From contig NZ_LJJE01000124.1 in NCBI RefSeq assembly GCF_001854765.1, forward strand, positions 62,001 through 126,000: a stretch of 64,000 nt of DNA, in the 5' to 3' direction. Below, piece after piece: positions 16,140-26,025 of the stretch. The stretch's first letter is position 1, and each line of letters begins with the position of its first letter. The translations under genes were made by a program, and so were the position numbers. The notes beneath the pieces were generated by a model. The model did not search any database. It was given only the letters and a program-made list of their open reading frames with translations, and was not told the origin of the DNA. The DNA is from Vibrio sonorensis (GTDB lineage: Bacteria > Pseudomonadota > Gammaproteobacteria > Enterobacterales > Vibrionaceae).

Positions 16140-18793
16140 TTATACTGGGACATTTAATCGGTCAAACATGTCGAACAGCTGTTGTGATTTATAAGGTTTA
16201 GGTAGGTAAGCATCCATCCCCGCCTCAAAACAACTGTCTATCTCTTCTTGGAGCACACTCGCTGTAAGGGCGATGATAGGCAAGCGTTCTTTGCCTTGGT
16301 CGTATTCCCATTGGCGAATTTTACGGGTCGCGGTCAATCCATCCATCACTGGCATCATACAATCCATTAGAATGGCACTAAACGCTTCGCCGGAAGCGAT
16401 CATCTCAACGGCTTCTAATCCGTTACCAGCGATCTTGTACTCTATCCCCGCTTTATTAAGGAAGAAACTGGCAATCTTTTGGTTCATCAAGTTGTCTTCT
16501 ACAATGAGTACTTTACGCAGCGTTGTCTGTTGGTCTGGAAGGAAATTACCCTCTAGCACTGATGAACCAAGTACTGCTCCTGGGCCCACCGCTTTTTTAA
16601 GCAGTGATTCCAATTTAAACCCGAGCACGGGTAGGGTTAAGCTGTTAGAGGCAATCACATCGAGATCTGGGCTTAAGAACAGGTGATGTTGTAGGAGAAT
16701 GATATCCGCACTACAGAATCTTGCGCTCAACTGTGGGATCTGTTTGTGGGCGCTGTGCTCTTTACATCGGCTGTAAAACACCAAGTCGTAACTGTCTTCG
16801 TAGAGCAGCGCATCGTGAATGGTCGAACATCGAGTCACTTGTACGCCATAACGTTCTAACTCTCCGATAACTAGCTTACTGTATCTAGACTCGTTCTCTA
16901 TCAGTAGAGCGGAAAGCGAACTGTATTTCTCTTCCGATGCTGCTTTTAGTACTTTCACGGGAATGACAAATTCAAAGCAACTTCCCAGCCCTCGCGTCGA
17001 TTCTACTGTTATATCACCACCCATAACTTCAACGATCTGCTTGCAAATGGTTAAACCTAAGCCTGTTCCACCGTAGCGTCGAGTAATGCTGCCATCTTCT
17101 TGTGTAAAGGGCATAAAAATGTCACTGAGCTTGTGTTTTTCTATTCCCACTCCTGAATCGATCACCGAGCAACTGATACTGTCTTGACCATCATTGCGGT
17201 GAAAAGACAGTTCTACAGACACAAATCCATCTTTGGTAAATTTAATCGCATTGCTTAACAGGTTCATCAATACCTGTTTGAAGCGAAACGAATCTAGCCT
17301 TACGCACTCAGGTATAGAGCTGTTTAATTCCACTTGCAGCTCTACTTGCTGTTTCATGGCTTTCGCACTTAACATGCCAAGTGTTTCAAACACACAGTCT
17401 CTGAGATCAGTGTCTTGTTCAGAAAGCGTGAGTTTTCCCGATTCAATTTTTGAAAGATCGAGAATGTCGTTAATCAAGACGAGCAAAGCATGAGAAGAGG
17501 CATCTATATCGGACAAGATCTCTTTTTGGCTTTGATTTAGATGACTGTCGGAGAGGATTTCTGTCATGCCCACTATCCCGTTTAACGGTGTTCGAATTTC
17601 ATGGGACATATTCGCTAGAAAAACACTTTTGGCCTTGTTTGCAGCTTCGGCAGTTTCCTTGGACTCAACCAACTGTCGCTGATAGCGGTACTGGTCATCA
17701 ATAATGTGGTTTAGCTCATGTGCAAATTCTGTAAATTCATCATTGCCTTCTATCTCAATCTGCTTCGCGTTGTCATTATTTTTTCGCATTGAGCTCATGG
17801 TATTGAGAATTCGAGAAAGTTTGTTATTGATTCGCAATAAGGTGCTGGTTCCCCAGCCAAACATGGCGACAAACAAGAGTAGACTCGCCACTGTCACCAT
17901 AAACATGTTCTTTTGGCTACTACTAATGGTGTTGTTGATTTGCGAGCGCAAGCTATCGCTAAAGTTAGTGAGCTGGCGTAGCACCAGTTGATTGCGCTTC
18001 TCAACAGCACTGCCGATGGTGGCTATCTCTTCGGGTGTAGCTCGATTACTCAGTATTTGAGCTCTTAAATAGCTACCACGGCGAAAATCTCGACTAGAAA
18101 ACAGCGCAAGCAGTTCTTTAACCTGATCGGAACTGGCACTTTCGTAATGTATTTGTCTAAATAGAACTGCTGACGCTCGTTAATCCGGAAGTACTGAGGT
18201 GCAAAATCAGAATAGTCCCATCCCAATACGTTTAACTCACGTGCCAGCCACGCCTCTCTTTCCATCCAGTAGTAAAGCCAGCTAAGGTCGCTGAGAACTA
18301 AGTCGAGCTTATGAATCGCCACGTTTGCATCGTGGCTTTCAATCTTTTGTATATCAAAGTAGATATCGTACAGAATCTCGTACATTAACCTTGCGATTTC
18401 TACCGTACCTTGAGGACTGGCATTGTTTAGTTCAGGTAACAGCTCTTTGATTTCTTCTAAGTGCTGCAAAGTTTGAGGATTATATTCGCCACTATGATGG
18501 TTATGTCCTTGAACATGCGACACTTTCTCGATACGTTTAATTGTCTCTGTCGCTAAAGAGACGGAGGTTTGAGAAGGCAACCCTTCTACGCGCTTTGTGA
18601 CACCTTGATAGATATGACCGGATAACACGGAAAGGAGATTGAGAGTACGAGCTTTTTCATCGATGACCGTATAGCTATGAAGTTGCTCTTGAATACGGAT
18701 CACAGAGTTTACTGCAAAGCCAATGATCACAACGGTTGGCACCAGACACAGTACCAAAAGACGTGATTTAATCGAAAAATTGCTCAGTGACAT
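16140..18793 (-). pseudogene. Membrane hybrid sensor histidine kinase, one frameshift
   Basis: Two-component kinase of about 884 aa after repair. An N-terminal membrane helix (RLLVLCLVPTVVIIGFAVNS) is followed by a helical periplasmic sensor region with the NIT-like heptad pattern to about 18070. A second membrane helix (MVTVASLLLFVAMFGW) comes next, then a HAMP-like linker, HisKA ([15 protein letters not shown], phospho-His codon at 17601-17603), HATPase (DSGVGI, GGTGLGLTI) and a C-terminal receiver (VLIVEDNLMN, MDCMMPVMDG). No Hpt. The frame breaks at about 18140: AAA GTG CCA leads to a stop, while AAA [n]GT GCC AGT TCC GAT continues the helix into the second half. It is divergent from a PstS-like/porin pair, which may supply its signal. 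Confidence 0.88.
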
Positions 18794-18912
18794 TAATTCA
18801 TTCCTTGAATCAAGTTAACTCTAGCCTATGGTTAATAATAGCTAATTCTTATGGAACTTTATGCATTGTTTTTTGAATTGACTCAAGGTTAGGACATTTT
18901 ACCGGAGCAAAT

Positions 18913-19347
18913 TTGTTTAGATTGTTAATCTATTTAGCCCTAATGGGGTTACCAATAACGACGTTGGCGCATCCTTTCCACATTATTACTCTTAATGAGG
19001 ACTTTGCGACACTTCGCGACAATCAAGCAAAGATGCTTTTTCGCGGCCGATTAGCTCATATCGATGGCCTGCCGACTCTTTTACTCGATCTCCCTCAATC
19101 TTCTAAATATCGAGAAGATTTTTACCGTTCACTATTAAAAAAATCGCCTAGCCAAATGAATGCCATTTGGGCCAGACAAAGCTTTTCAGGTAAAGCCAGT
19201 GCGCCTGATGAACTGTTAAAAGAAGATGCTCAGCTAATTAAAACCTGGCTCAAACAGCATCCTAACGGCATCGCTTATGTTCCCGACTCTCTTCTCCCTC
19301 AAGGTGTGAGAGTTTTGTATACCTTAAACAGCTCAGGAAGCCTATGA
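18913..19347 (+). CDS. PstS-like phosphate ABC transporter substrate-binding-related protein (short)
   Basis: 144-aa exported protein: signal peptide LLIYLALMGLPITTLAH, then a compact domain with FRGRLAHIDGLPTLLLDLPQ and a REDFYRSLLKKSPSQMNAIW segment. It ends GIAYVPDSLLPQGVRVLY. The F.G....G.P..LLDLP...REDFY..L and PGxIxYV pattern is that of the short PstS-related proteins seen beside porins and sensor kinases in vibrios and shewanellae. True PstS is over 300 aa, so this is about half size. The start is TTG at 18913, with GGAG five bases before it. Its stop overlaps the next start (ATGA), indicating translational coupling. A sensing partner of the divergent kinase is inference. Confidence 0.65.
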   Translation: MFRLLIYLALMGLPITTLAHPFHIITLNEDFATLRDNQAKMLFRGRLAHIDGLPTLLLDLPQSSKYREDFYRSLLKKSPSQMNAIWARQSFSGKASAPDELLKEDAQLIKTWLKQHPNGIAYVPDSLLPQGVRVLYTLNSSGSL

Positions 19348-20381
19348 AAAGGATTCTACTCATCATCCTGTTTTGCATACCACTTAGCTTAAGTGCGATG
19401 CCCAATGACACCAACCTAAGCCTCAGCGGATTTGGTACTTTCTCAGCTGCCAAAACTGACACACACATACCTGTCATACAGAATCGTGAAATCACCGAGG
19501 ACTTGTGCTTTGATTGCGATTCAACCGTTGGCGCTCAGCTAGTTTGGCAGCCAAACGCCTTTTTTAAGTCAGGTGTCCAAGTGGTTAAGCGACCTGAAGA
19601 CCATTTTTCAGATCCCGAAATTGAGCGCGCATATGTAGAGGTAATGTGGCAAAACAGTAAGCTAACCGCTGGCCGCCTGAGAGTGCCACTCTTTATGCAC
19701 TCCGAGTCTTACTTTGTCTCAAGCGGATACCCTTGGCTTAGACTTCCGGCGGAAGTGTACAGCCATACTCTTGGCATTACCTATTACACTGGCGCTTCTT
19801 ATACCTGGAATGGCAGCATTGGCGACAGCGTTTATTACACTATCTCTCCCTATTTCTCTTTACCTAGAGAAAAAACGGTCAACATGTATCGCCGCAACTT
19901 CACATTTAAAGCCGATGGCAGTGTTGGCTTAACCACCGACTTCTATTTCTTAGATCACCAGCTCCACGCCGCTTGGTTGAATACCAATGCCGAGCAATCA
20001 GACTTTGGGCCGCCCAGCCGATTTAATCTCCAATTGTTTACACTGGGCACAAGCTTGAATTTCGATCGTTTGAGAGTCGACGCTGAAGTGATCCTTTCTG
20101 ATGAATTTCACGCCAATTGGTACACGAGCTTAGCTTACAACATAGAGAAGTGGACTCCTTATATCACTTATGGGCAGGGAAGACGTACTAACCAAAGCAA
20201 TTCCTATTTGGTCGGAACCAGATATGATGTCACCCCTAACATCAACCTAAATTTGGAATGGCAATACTTCCACGGACCCGATCATGTGATCACCAGTCAA
20301 TTTGCTGTCCCACAAAATCCCGCGAAACCTTTTGTCACCAGTGTTAATCTTTTCTCACTCGGATTAACGTTTACTTTTTAA
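19344..20381 (+). CDS. Outer-membrane beta-barrel (porin-like) protein
   Basis: 345-aa protein with signal peptide (LLIILFCIPLSLSA-MP), then LSGFGTFSAAKTD, a typical first barrel strand. Amphipathic strands alternate to the end, with final aromatic residue in SLGLTFTF, the classical C-terminal barrel signal. Other strands include TAGRLRVPLFMHS, WTPYITYGQGRRT and NINLNLEWQYFHG. A cysteine pair DLCFDCD near residue 54 is unusual for a porin. Start ATG overlaps the previous stop by four bases and is preceded by AGGAAG. Probably an outer-membrane channel or structural barrel co-expressed with the PstS-like protein; substrate unknown. Confidence 0.75.
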   Translation: MKRILLIILFCIPLSLSAMPNDTNLSLSGFGTFSAAKTDTHIPVIQNREITEDLCFDCDSTVGAQLVWQPNAFFKSGVQVVKRPEDHFSDPEIERAYVEVMWQNSKLTAGRLRVPLFMHSESYFVSSGYPWLRLPAEVYSHTLGITYYTGASYTWNGSIGDSVYYTISPYFSLPREKTVNMYRRNFTFKADGSVGLTTDFYFLDHQLHAAWLNTNAEQSDFGPPSRFNLQLFTLGTSLNFDRLRVDAEVILSDEFHANWYTSLAYNIEKWTPYITYGQGRRTNQSNSYLVGTRYDVTPNINLNLEWQYFHGPDHVITSQFAVPQNPAKPFVTSVNLFSLGLTFTF

Positions 20382-20806
20382 GTTGGTCTACTGACTTAAC
20401 TAAAGTTCTTAATTGAAATCGCTTTCACTCATTTCAACGCTTTTGCGATCTTAGTATTTTTAGACACAAAATAAGCGACGACTTTTCAAAAAGTCAATAC
20501 ACCCATCGGCGCGTTTTACGCGATTAAAGTCGCCAAAATATCGCCTAAAGTAGTGTTTTTAACCACAATTAATTTTACTAGCAGAATAAGATATTTAACC
20601 TTACAATCCTGTCACATAAAAATTACAACAGCACTACAGCGATAGCAGAGCTTGTATTTTAGGGTATTGTAAGAGTTTACAAGACAGCTCCCCTTGTCTT
20701 TCCATCTCTGAAAATAGTCTTCAAACAATTGTTTCGCCTATCGATAATCCTCTGCCACCTACCCTAGCAGAGTCAGCCCCCAAAACGTGAAAGGTACTAA
20801 TTAACA
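20382..20806. other. Intergenic region upstream of GAPDH
   Basis: 425 bases, AT-rich. One perfect small palindrome TTGTAA-GAGT-TTACAA lies near 20668-20683 and could be an operator, but it resembles only loosely any site I can name. No gene or RNA seen. The GAPDH start at 20807 has AAAGG eleven bases upstream. Confidence 0.4.
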
Positions 20807-22242
20807 ATGAGTCCTGAGAAACACCTACTCGACTGGCAAACCAGCCAAACGATTGCAGAAACCGTTTCCCCTATTTTAGGTCAGTTGTACAGAGAGAAAG
20901 GCGTCGAAGTCATCCTCTTTGGAAAAACCTTAGTTAACGCCGCCACCATCGACATTATAAAAACACACCGACTGGCTCGACATTACACTGGAACCCCCCT
21001 TACCACAGACCAAACCTTACCGTTAATCAAAGCGTTAGCAGATATGGAACTGTCACCATGTCGCATCGATGTAGGGCAACTCGCCCACGCTTTTTGGCAA
21101 AATCGAGATGACGACCACGGTGTTAAAGACTTCTTGCATACCTCTTTGCTAGGAGCAATGAACGGCCAAACAGTGGATACGCCAAAAGATGTCGTATTAT
21201 ATGGATTTGGCCGTATTGGTCGTCTTCTCACGCGCCTTTTAGTAGAAAAAAGTGGCCCCGGATACCCTCTTCGACTTCGAGCTATTGTGGTTCGCGGCGG
21301 TAAAAAAGGGGATTTGGAAAAACGCGCAAGCTTATTGAGACGCGATTCTGTCCACGGCCAATTTAACGGAAGCATCATTGTTGATGAAGAACGCAAAGCC
21401 ATCATTGCCAACGGAAACTACATCCAGATCATCTATGCGAACAAGCCAGAAGACATTGATTACACAGATTACGGCATCAAAGACGCGCTGATCGTAGACA
21501 ACACTGGAGTATGGCGCGACAGCGAAGGTTTGAGCCAGCATATCGCGTGTAATGGTGCCGCCAAAGCTTTGCTAACAGCACCTGGCAAAGGTGATATCAA
21601 AAATGTGGTATTTGGTGTTAATGAATCGGTCATTCAGCCTGAAGATACCATTATTTCGGCAGCAAGCTGTACCACTAATGCCATCACGCCAGTTCTAAAA
21701 GCTGTCAATGACAAGTACGGGATCACCTCTGGCCACATTGAGACCGTTCACTCCTTTACCAATGACCAAAACCTCATTGATAATTTCCATTCGGGCGAGC
21801 GCCGAGGTCGCAGTGCTTCTCTCAACATGGTACTCACTTCAACCGGAGCGGCAAAAGCGGTTGCAAAAGCCTTCCAGAACTCGCGGGTAAACTGACGGGG
21901 AATGCCATTCGCGTCCCAACACCAAATGTTTCTATGGCGGTTGCCAATCTGAACTTAGAGTCAGGGACCAGTAAAGAAGAGCTAAACACATACTTGCGCG
22001 ATATGGCCCTGACCTCAGAACTTTCAGCTCAAATCGATTACACCGATTCGACAGAAGTCGTTTCCAGTGACCTAGTCGGCTCTCGTTTTGCGGGAGTGGT
22101 CGATGGCGCAGCCACCATTGCACAGGACAATCGTTGCGTGTTGTACATTTGGTACGACAACGAGTTTGGCTACAGTTGCCAAGTGGTCCACTGTATGGAA
22201 CAAATGATGGGCGTAAGGTACAAGACTTACCCTCATAAATAG
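20807..22242 (+). pseudogene. Glyceraldehyde-3-phosphate dehydrogenase (long form), one frameshift
   Basis: Glycolytic or gluconeogenic GAPDH of the long class found in marine gammaproteobacteria, about 478 aa with an N-terminal extension of about 125 aa before the Rossmann fold (VVLYGFGRIGRLLTRLL). Catalytic ASCTTNAITPVLKA carries the nucleophilic Cys. HSFTNDQNLID and RGRSASLNMVLTSTGAAKAV follow. The frame breaks at about 21872: GCC TTC CAG leads to TGA, but GCC [n]TT CCA GAA CTC GCG GGT AAA CTG continues as the conserved LPELAGKLTGNAIRVPTPN. It then runs to 22242, including WYDNEFGYSCQVV. One missing base. The breakage of such a conserved housekeeping-type enzyme by a single base argues for a sequence error. 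Confidence 0.9.
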
Positions 22243-22337
22243 ATTACGACTCCACAACAACGAATATGCGGGTTTCGCTCTCTCGTCTCAGGCGCAATAC
22301 GTAATATTCGAACTATAATAATGATTCACCCCCTTTT

Positions 22338-22365
22338 GCCGTTTAGATTTCTAAACGGCTTTTTT
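22338..22365 (+). terminator. Rho-independent terminator after GAPDH
   Basis: GCCGTTTAG / CTAAACGGC stem with a four-base loop and six T's, about 95 bases after the GAPDH stop. Confidence 0.9.
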
Positions 22366-22458
22366 CTTGCCAGTAAACGTCTGGGCCCCCTCGGTTCATA
22401 TTTGGTTCATCTTCTATGCGCTAGTTTTGTACTTTGCCAATTACTAGGTAAGACAAAT

Positions 22459-22665
22459 ATGAAAAAACTTCTCATCGCCGTGTCAGCAATTTTTATGGCA
22501 GCGTTCGCCTTCGCTTTTAGCCTTATAATGATAGTCCCAGTAACTCTGCTAGCGTGGTTGGCCCAGCGAAAAGCGCGTAAACACTTTTATGCTTATCAAG
22601 CGGCTCAGCCCCATGTCATTGATGGAGAATGGGAAGAGGTTTCCCGTTCAAATCACTCCAGATGA
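22459..22665 (+). CDS. Small membrane protein, 68 aa
   Basis: MKKLLIAVSAIFMAAFAFAF begins a long hydrophobic helix (residues about 3-35), followed by a basic patch (AQRKARKHFYAY) and a polar tail ending VIDGEWEEVSRSNHSR. The DGEWEEV tail resembles small inner-membrane proteins beside lipoproteins, but I do not recognise the family. The longer open frame upstream includes the GAPDH terminator, so the ATG at 22459 is preferred. The stop overlaps the next gene's ATG (ATGA), so the two are coupled. Confidence 0.6.
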   Translation: MKKLLIAVSAIFMAAFAFAFSLIMIVPVTLLAWLAQRKARKHFYAYQAAQPHVIDGEWEEVSRSNHSR

Positions 22666-23843
22666 AATCACTGTCAAAAATATTACCGATACTGGTTATT
22701 GCAGCGACCTTAACGACACTCGGGTGCAGTGCAGAAATTGAAGCCCCAGAGTATTCTGCGTCAGCTTCCTTGCCCAGCTATCAGCAAGACACTTTCGCAC
22801 AATACCGATCAGATACTATTACTTGGTTACGCGAGAACAGACTCGCTATAAGTGACGATCCAGAATCAGAGCTACTTCTCAATGCCCCTAGGGAATTTGT
22901 TCCCACAAGCCCAAATGGCAGCGCGGTTTTACTGGCACACGGCCTAGGGGATTCCCCATACTCTTTTATCGATATAGGGACAAACTTAGCCCAAAACGGC
23001 TACCTTGTTCGCACTATATTGCTCAGCGGTCACGGTAGTAAAGTGGGTGACTTACAATTAGCGACTTTAGAAGATTGGCAAGCAACCGTAGCTCATCATA
23101 CAAAACTTCTTAAACGCGATTACAAAAACGTCTGGCTTGGAGGCTACTCCACTGGTGCAAACTTGGTTTCAACAATTGCCCTTAGTGATCCTTCCATCCA
23201 AGGGTTACTGCTCTTTTCGCCTGCATTTGAACCTAGCTCCTCACTAGTGAGTTTAGCGCCATACGCACAGTGGATTTTTAACTGGGCAGATCAAGATCCT
23301 GAAGATAATCCGTTGAGATACAACTCACTGCCAATGAATGCGGCGGCCGCTTATTATCAAAGTTCTGTAGAGGTTCGAAAAGCACTTTGTGACGTTGGAG
23401 AATATGAAAAACCTGTCTTTATCACGATGAGTGAAGGAGACGGTGTAATCGACCAAAAATATGTGCTCGACAAGTTCAACTCGGTATTCACGCACCGGTC
23501 CAACTATCTGATGTGGTTGGGAGATGCATCAATAAAAGATAAGCGAGCCCACTCATACACCATGAACCTACCAAAGAAGCGGATTTCCAACGGTTCACAC
23601 ATGGGACTGTTGTTTTCACCAGAAAATCCTCTCTATGGTGAAACAGGCGAACTTACCATTTGTTCCAATGGACAAGGTGAAGAAAAACAAAAACAGTGTG
23701 AAGACGGCGAAGATGTCTGGTATTCAGCATGGGGTTATACAGAAGAAAACAAGATACACGCTAGGCTGACTTATAACCCTTACTTCAAGCAAATGATGAA
23801 AGGCATCTACACGGTAATGGAAGCTAAATCGTTAAATAACTAA
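22662..23843 (+). CDS. Alpha/beta hydrolase lipoprotein
   Basis: 393-aa lipoprotein hydrolase. Start at 22662 gives a short signal with lipobox LTTLGCS, so Cys about residue 21 is lipidated. An upstream in-frame start would bury it. Catalytic features: LLAHGLGDSPYS (oxyanion loop HG) at about 88, LGGYSTGANL near 167 (nucleophile in GYSTG, a GxSxG), SEGDGVIDQKY (acid) and SNGSHMGLLF (His). The pattern is that of serine-aminopeptidase-like/lysophospholipase hydrolases (Hydrolase_4). Four-base overlap with the upstream small membrane protein indicates an operon. Substrate unknown; an acyl or peptidyl ester is plausible. Confidence 0.75.
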   Translation: MKSLSKILPILVIAATLTTLGCSAEIEAPEYSASASLPSYQQDTFAQYRSDTITWLRENRLAISDDPESELLLNAPREFVPTSPNGSAVLLAHGLGDSPYSFIDIGTNLAQNGYLVRTILLSGHGSKVGDLQLATLEDWQATVAHHTKLLKRDYKNVWLGGYSTGANLVSTIALSDPSIQGLLLFSPAFEPSSSLVSLAPYAQWIFNWADQDPEDNPLRYNSLPMNAAAAYYQSSVEVRKALCDVGEYEKPVFITMSEGDGVIDQKYVLDKFNSVFTHRSNYLMWLGDASIKDKRAHSYTMNLPKKRISNGSHMGLLFSPENPLYGETGELTICSNGQGEEKQKQCEDGEDVWYSAWGYTEENKIHARLTYNPYFKQMMKGIYTVMEAKSLNN

Positions 23844-23928
23844 AACGCCTCACTTTCGCTAGACTTAAGAGACTAACTGGTTAAATATTTGTTATTAACT
23901 CTAATAACAATGAAAGAAGGATTGGCCT

Positions 23929-24414
23929 ATGAGTTCTGGTCAAAGAGATATTACCTTGCGTTTTCTCGCTGAACCCGGCGATGTGAATTTTGGTGGTAAA
24001 GTGCACGGTGGCGCAGCAATGAAGTGGATAGATTTGGCAGCCTATGCCTGCGCTGCTGCTTGGAGTGGCAAGTACTGTATTACTGCCTATGCTGGCGGTA
24101 TACGTTTTGTTGCACCTATTCACGTTGGGAACCTTGTAGAAGTCAGCGCTAAAGTGATTTATACCGGTAACTCTTCTATGCATATCGCTATAGATGTTCA
24201 AGCAAGCGACCCCAAAGTATTAGAAAACAAACTCACCACTCACTGTATCGTTATCATGGTGGCAGTCGATGAAAATGGGCAACCGAGTTCTGTTCCTGAA
24301 TGGGTGCCCGTTACCAATGAAGATATTGAACTGAGAGATTCTGCCATTCGCCTTATGAAGATGAGAAAACAGATAGGCGAAGAAATGGAAGCGCATGTTA
24401 AATATCTAAAGTAG
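23929..24414 (+). CDS. Acyl-CoA thioesterase (hot-dog fold)
   Basis: 161-aa single hot-dog domain of the YciA/BACH type, hydrolysing acyl-CoA to free acid and CoA. Key segment GDVNFGGKVHGGAAMKWIDL holds the conserved N..G.VHGG pattern with the helix that carries the active-site Asp. AGGIRFVAPIHVGNLVEV is the second strand block. Start ATG follows GAAAGAAGGATTGGCCT. Normal length. Followed by a terminator. No obvious functional partner. Confidence 0.85.
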   Translation: MSSGQRDITLRFLAEPGDVNFGGKVHGGAAMKWIDLAAYACAAAWSGKYCITAYAGGIRFVAPIHVGNLVEVSAKVIYTGNSSMHIAIDVQASDPKVLENKLTTHCIVIMVAVDENGQPSSVPEWVPVTNEDIELRDSAIRLMKMRKQIGEEMEAHVKYLK

Positions 24415-24431
24415 TTTGTCTATCCACTCTT

Positions 24432-24457
24432 AAGGGGGCATCGGCCCTCTTTTTTGT
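24432..24457 (+). terminator. Terminator after acyl-CoA thioesterase
   Basis: Imperfect stem AAGGGGGC / GGCCCTCTT with a short loop and TTTTTT, beginning 18 bases after the stop codon. Confidence 0.75.
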
Positions 24458-24558
24458 GACCCTTGTTCAATTGGTCAAACCTCAATTGAGATTGTCATCT
24501 TTGTTTCATTTTTGTCTGATTAAATGCGGCCATTGAAAATTTAACGCAGGCCGGTTAG

Positions 24559-24804
24559 GTGCAAATCAGCGATACCAAGTTAAGTGAGAACACTCTGAAC
24601 AACCCTAAATCCGTTGAGTATCAATGGGTTCGAGCGCTTTATGTGGAAGGGTACAAAAGTTCAGAAATCAATCACTATATTCAAACTTGTTTTGGCGGAG
24701 ACGACGTTTTTGCAGACCTATTTAGAAAGGTCGCCATGTCAGAAGAAAGCATCTATGTTCTATTGCAATACCTTGGTTGCGCACCTTCAAATCGCGAGTT
24801 GTAG
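24559..24804 (+). CDS. Hypothetical protein, 81 aa
   Basis: Starts with GTG at 24559; a weak AGG lies about nine bases upstream. Soluble, acidic and helical: SVEYQWVRALYVEGYKSSEI, then VFADLFRKVAMSEESIYVLL. No signal peptide or recognised motif. A second open frame overlaps it almost fully, but its composition is less protein-like. Stands alone between terminators. Confidence 0.5.
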   Translation: MQISDTKLSENTLNNPKSVEYQWVRALYVEGYKSSEINHYIQTCFGGDDVFADLFRKVAMSEESIYVLLQYLGCAPSNREL

Positions 24805-24935
24805 CTTATAAAATAGCAACCACTTGCAATTTTCACTTCTTGTTACATTTCTTTTTGAATCACCACTCGCAGACTTGTTCGAGTAACATTTGCGACCTCG
24901 TTGATAAAACTATAATGAAACTCAGCAATATGGAA

Positions 24936-25115
24936 ATAAAAAAGCCTGGGTGGCCCCAGGCTTTGGTTACAAAAACTGTTAGTTTCTGGATAGTAAGGAA
25001 TCTAAGCTAACAGCCAGCTATGCGTAACGCCAGATTGCTTTCTTCTTAACTGATCGGCGGCCAAACCAAAACTGTTAAGCAGAAGAACAAAAGAGGCGAC
25101 CGTATAGGTCGCCTT
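24936..25115 (-). ncRNA. MicX-like small RNA in the malG 3' region (putative)
   Basis: Downstream of malG the minus strand has two hairpins. The first, GGCGACC..GGTCGCC (about 25090-25115), has a weak T-run. The second, GCCTGGGG..CCCAGGC (24940-24960), is followed by TTTTTTATTT, a strong terminator. The 130 bases between have no coding frame. In V. cholerae the sRNA MicX lies at the 3' end of the malG gene (VCA0943) and its stable form is RNase E-processed. Position and orientation match, but the sequence was not compared. The alternative is simply a long malG 3' UTR with two terminators. Confidence 0.45.
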
Positions 25116-25123
25116 TCTTATTA

Positions 25124-26014
25124 TTATCCTTTCACACCGCCAGCAGTTAATCCTCCGACTAACCAGCGTTGCGCAAGTAAGAATACAACCGTAATTGGCA
25201 ATGCAGATAAAACCGCTGCGGCAGCAAAATCACCCCATAAATAATTCTGCGGGTAAAGGTATTGCTGCATACCGACCGCTAGTGTGTATGAATTTACATC
25301 AGAAAGCAACAAAGATGCGACGGGAACTTCACCTACGGTTGCAATAAAGGACAGGATAAATACCACCGCTAAAATGGGTACCGACAGCGGCAACAGCACG
25401 AGCCTAAAGGCCTGCCATGGTGTTGCTCCGTCTAGTGCGGCCGCTTCTTCCAGCGAATTATCTATGGTTTCAAAATATCCTTTTATTGTCCAAACGTGCA
25501 GCGCAATGCCTCCTAAGTAGGCAAAAATCAATCCGCCATGGGTATTGAGTCCTAAAAATGGAATGTACTGGCCAAGCTTGTCAAACAAAGCATAAATCGC
25601 CACTAATGCCAAAACTGCAGGGAACATTTGAAAAATCATCATCGCTTTTAAGATGGTGTTCTTCCCTTTGAAACGCATTCGAGCAAATGCATAAGCCGAT
25701 GTGGTTGATAACGCAACAATAAGCACAGAAGTAATGGTTGCCACTTTCACGGAGTTCCACAACCAAGTCATTACAGGGAACGGAGGAGGCGTCACGCTGC
25801 CGTCTGCGTGCTCAACCGAAATGCCCAATGCGAGCTTCCAGTGATCCAACGACGGGTTTTCTGGGATAATAGACCCTGTAGCAAAGTTACCTTCACGAAA
25901 GGATATTGCTATTACCATTAGCAGTGGGAATAGAATCGCCGCCAAGAACAACCACATGCAGATGTGAGCAGCCCAAACGCGATACTTCATAGATTTACCT
26001 TGTACCATAGCCAT
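25124..26014 (-). CDS. malG: Maltose ABC transporter permease MalG
   Basis: 296-aa inner-membrane permease, partner of MalF in the MalFGK2 maltose/maltodextrin importer. Starts [12 protein letters not shown] and continues [20 protein letters not shown], closely like enteric MalG. The EAA loop [21 protein letters not shown] contacts MalK. Six membrane helices. The MalG C-terminal tail [10 protein letters not shown] reaches toward the binding protein. Eleven bases after malF on the same strand, so one operon malE-malF-malG. Confidence 0.95.
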   Translation of the reverse strand: MAMVQGKSMKYRVWAAHICMWLFLAAILFPLLMVIAISFREGNFATGSIIPENPSLDHWKLALGISVEHADGSVTPPPFPVMTWLWNSVKVATITSVLIVALSTTSAYAFARMRFKGKNTILKAMMIFQMFPAVLALVAIYALFDKLGQYIPFLGLNTHGGLIFAYLGGIALHVWTIKGYFETIDNSLEEAAALDGATPWQAFRLVLLPLSVPILAVVFILSFIATVGEVPVASLLLSDVNSYTLAVGMQQYLYPQNYLWGDFAAAAVLSALPITVVFLLAQRWLVGGLTAGGVKG

Positions 26015-26025
26015 ATTGAGCCTCC

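Noticed and set aside
20807-22242. GAPDH as a true pseudogene
   Set aside because: All conserved residues remain on both sides of a single missing base. No other damage is seen.
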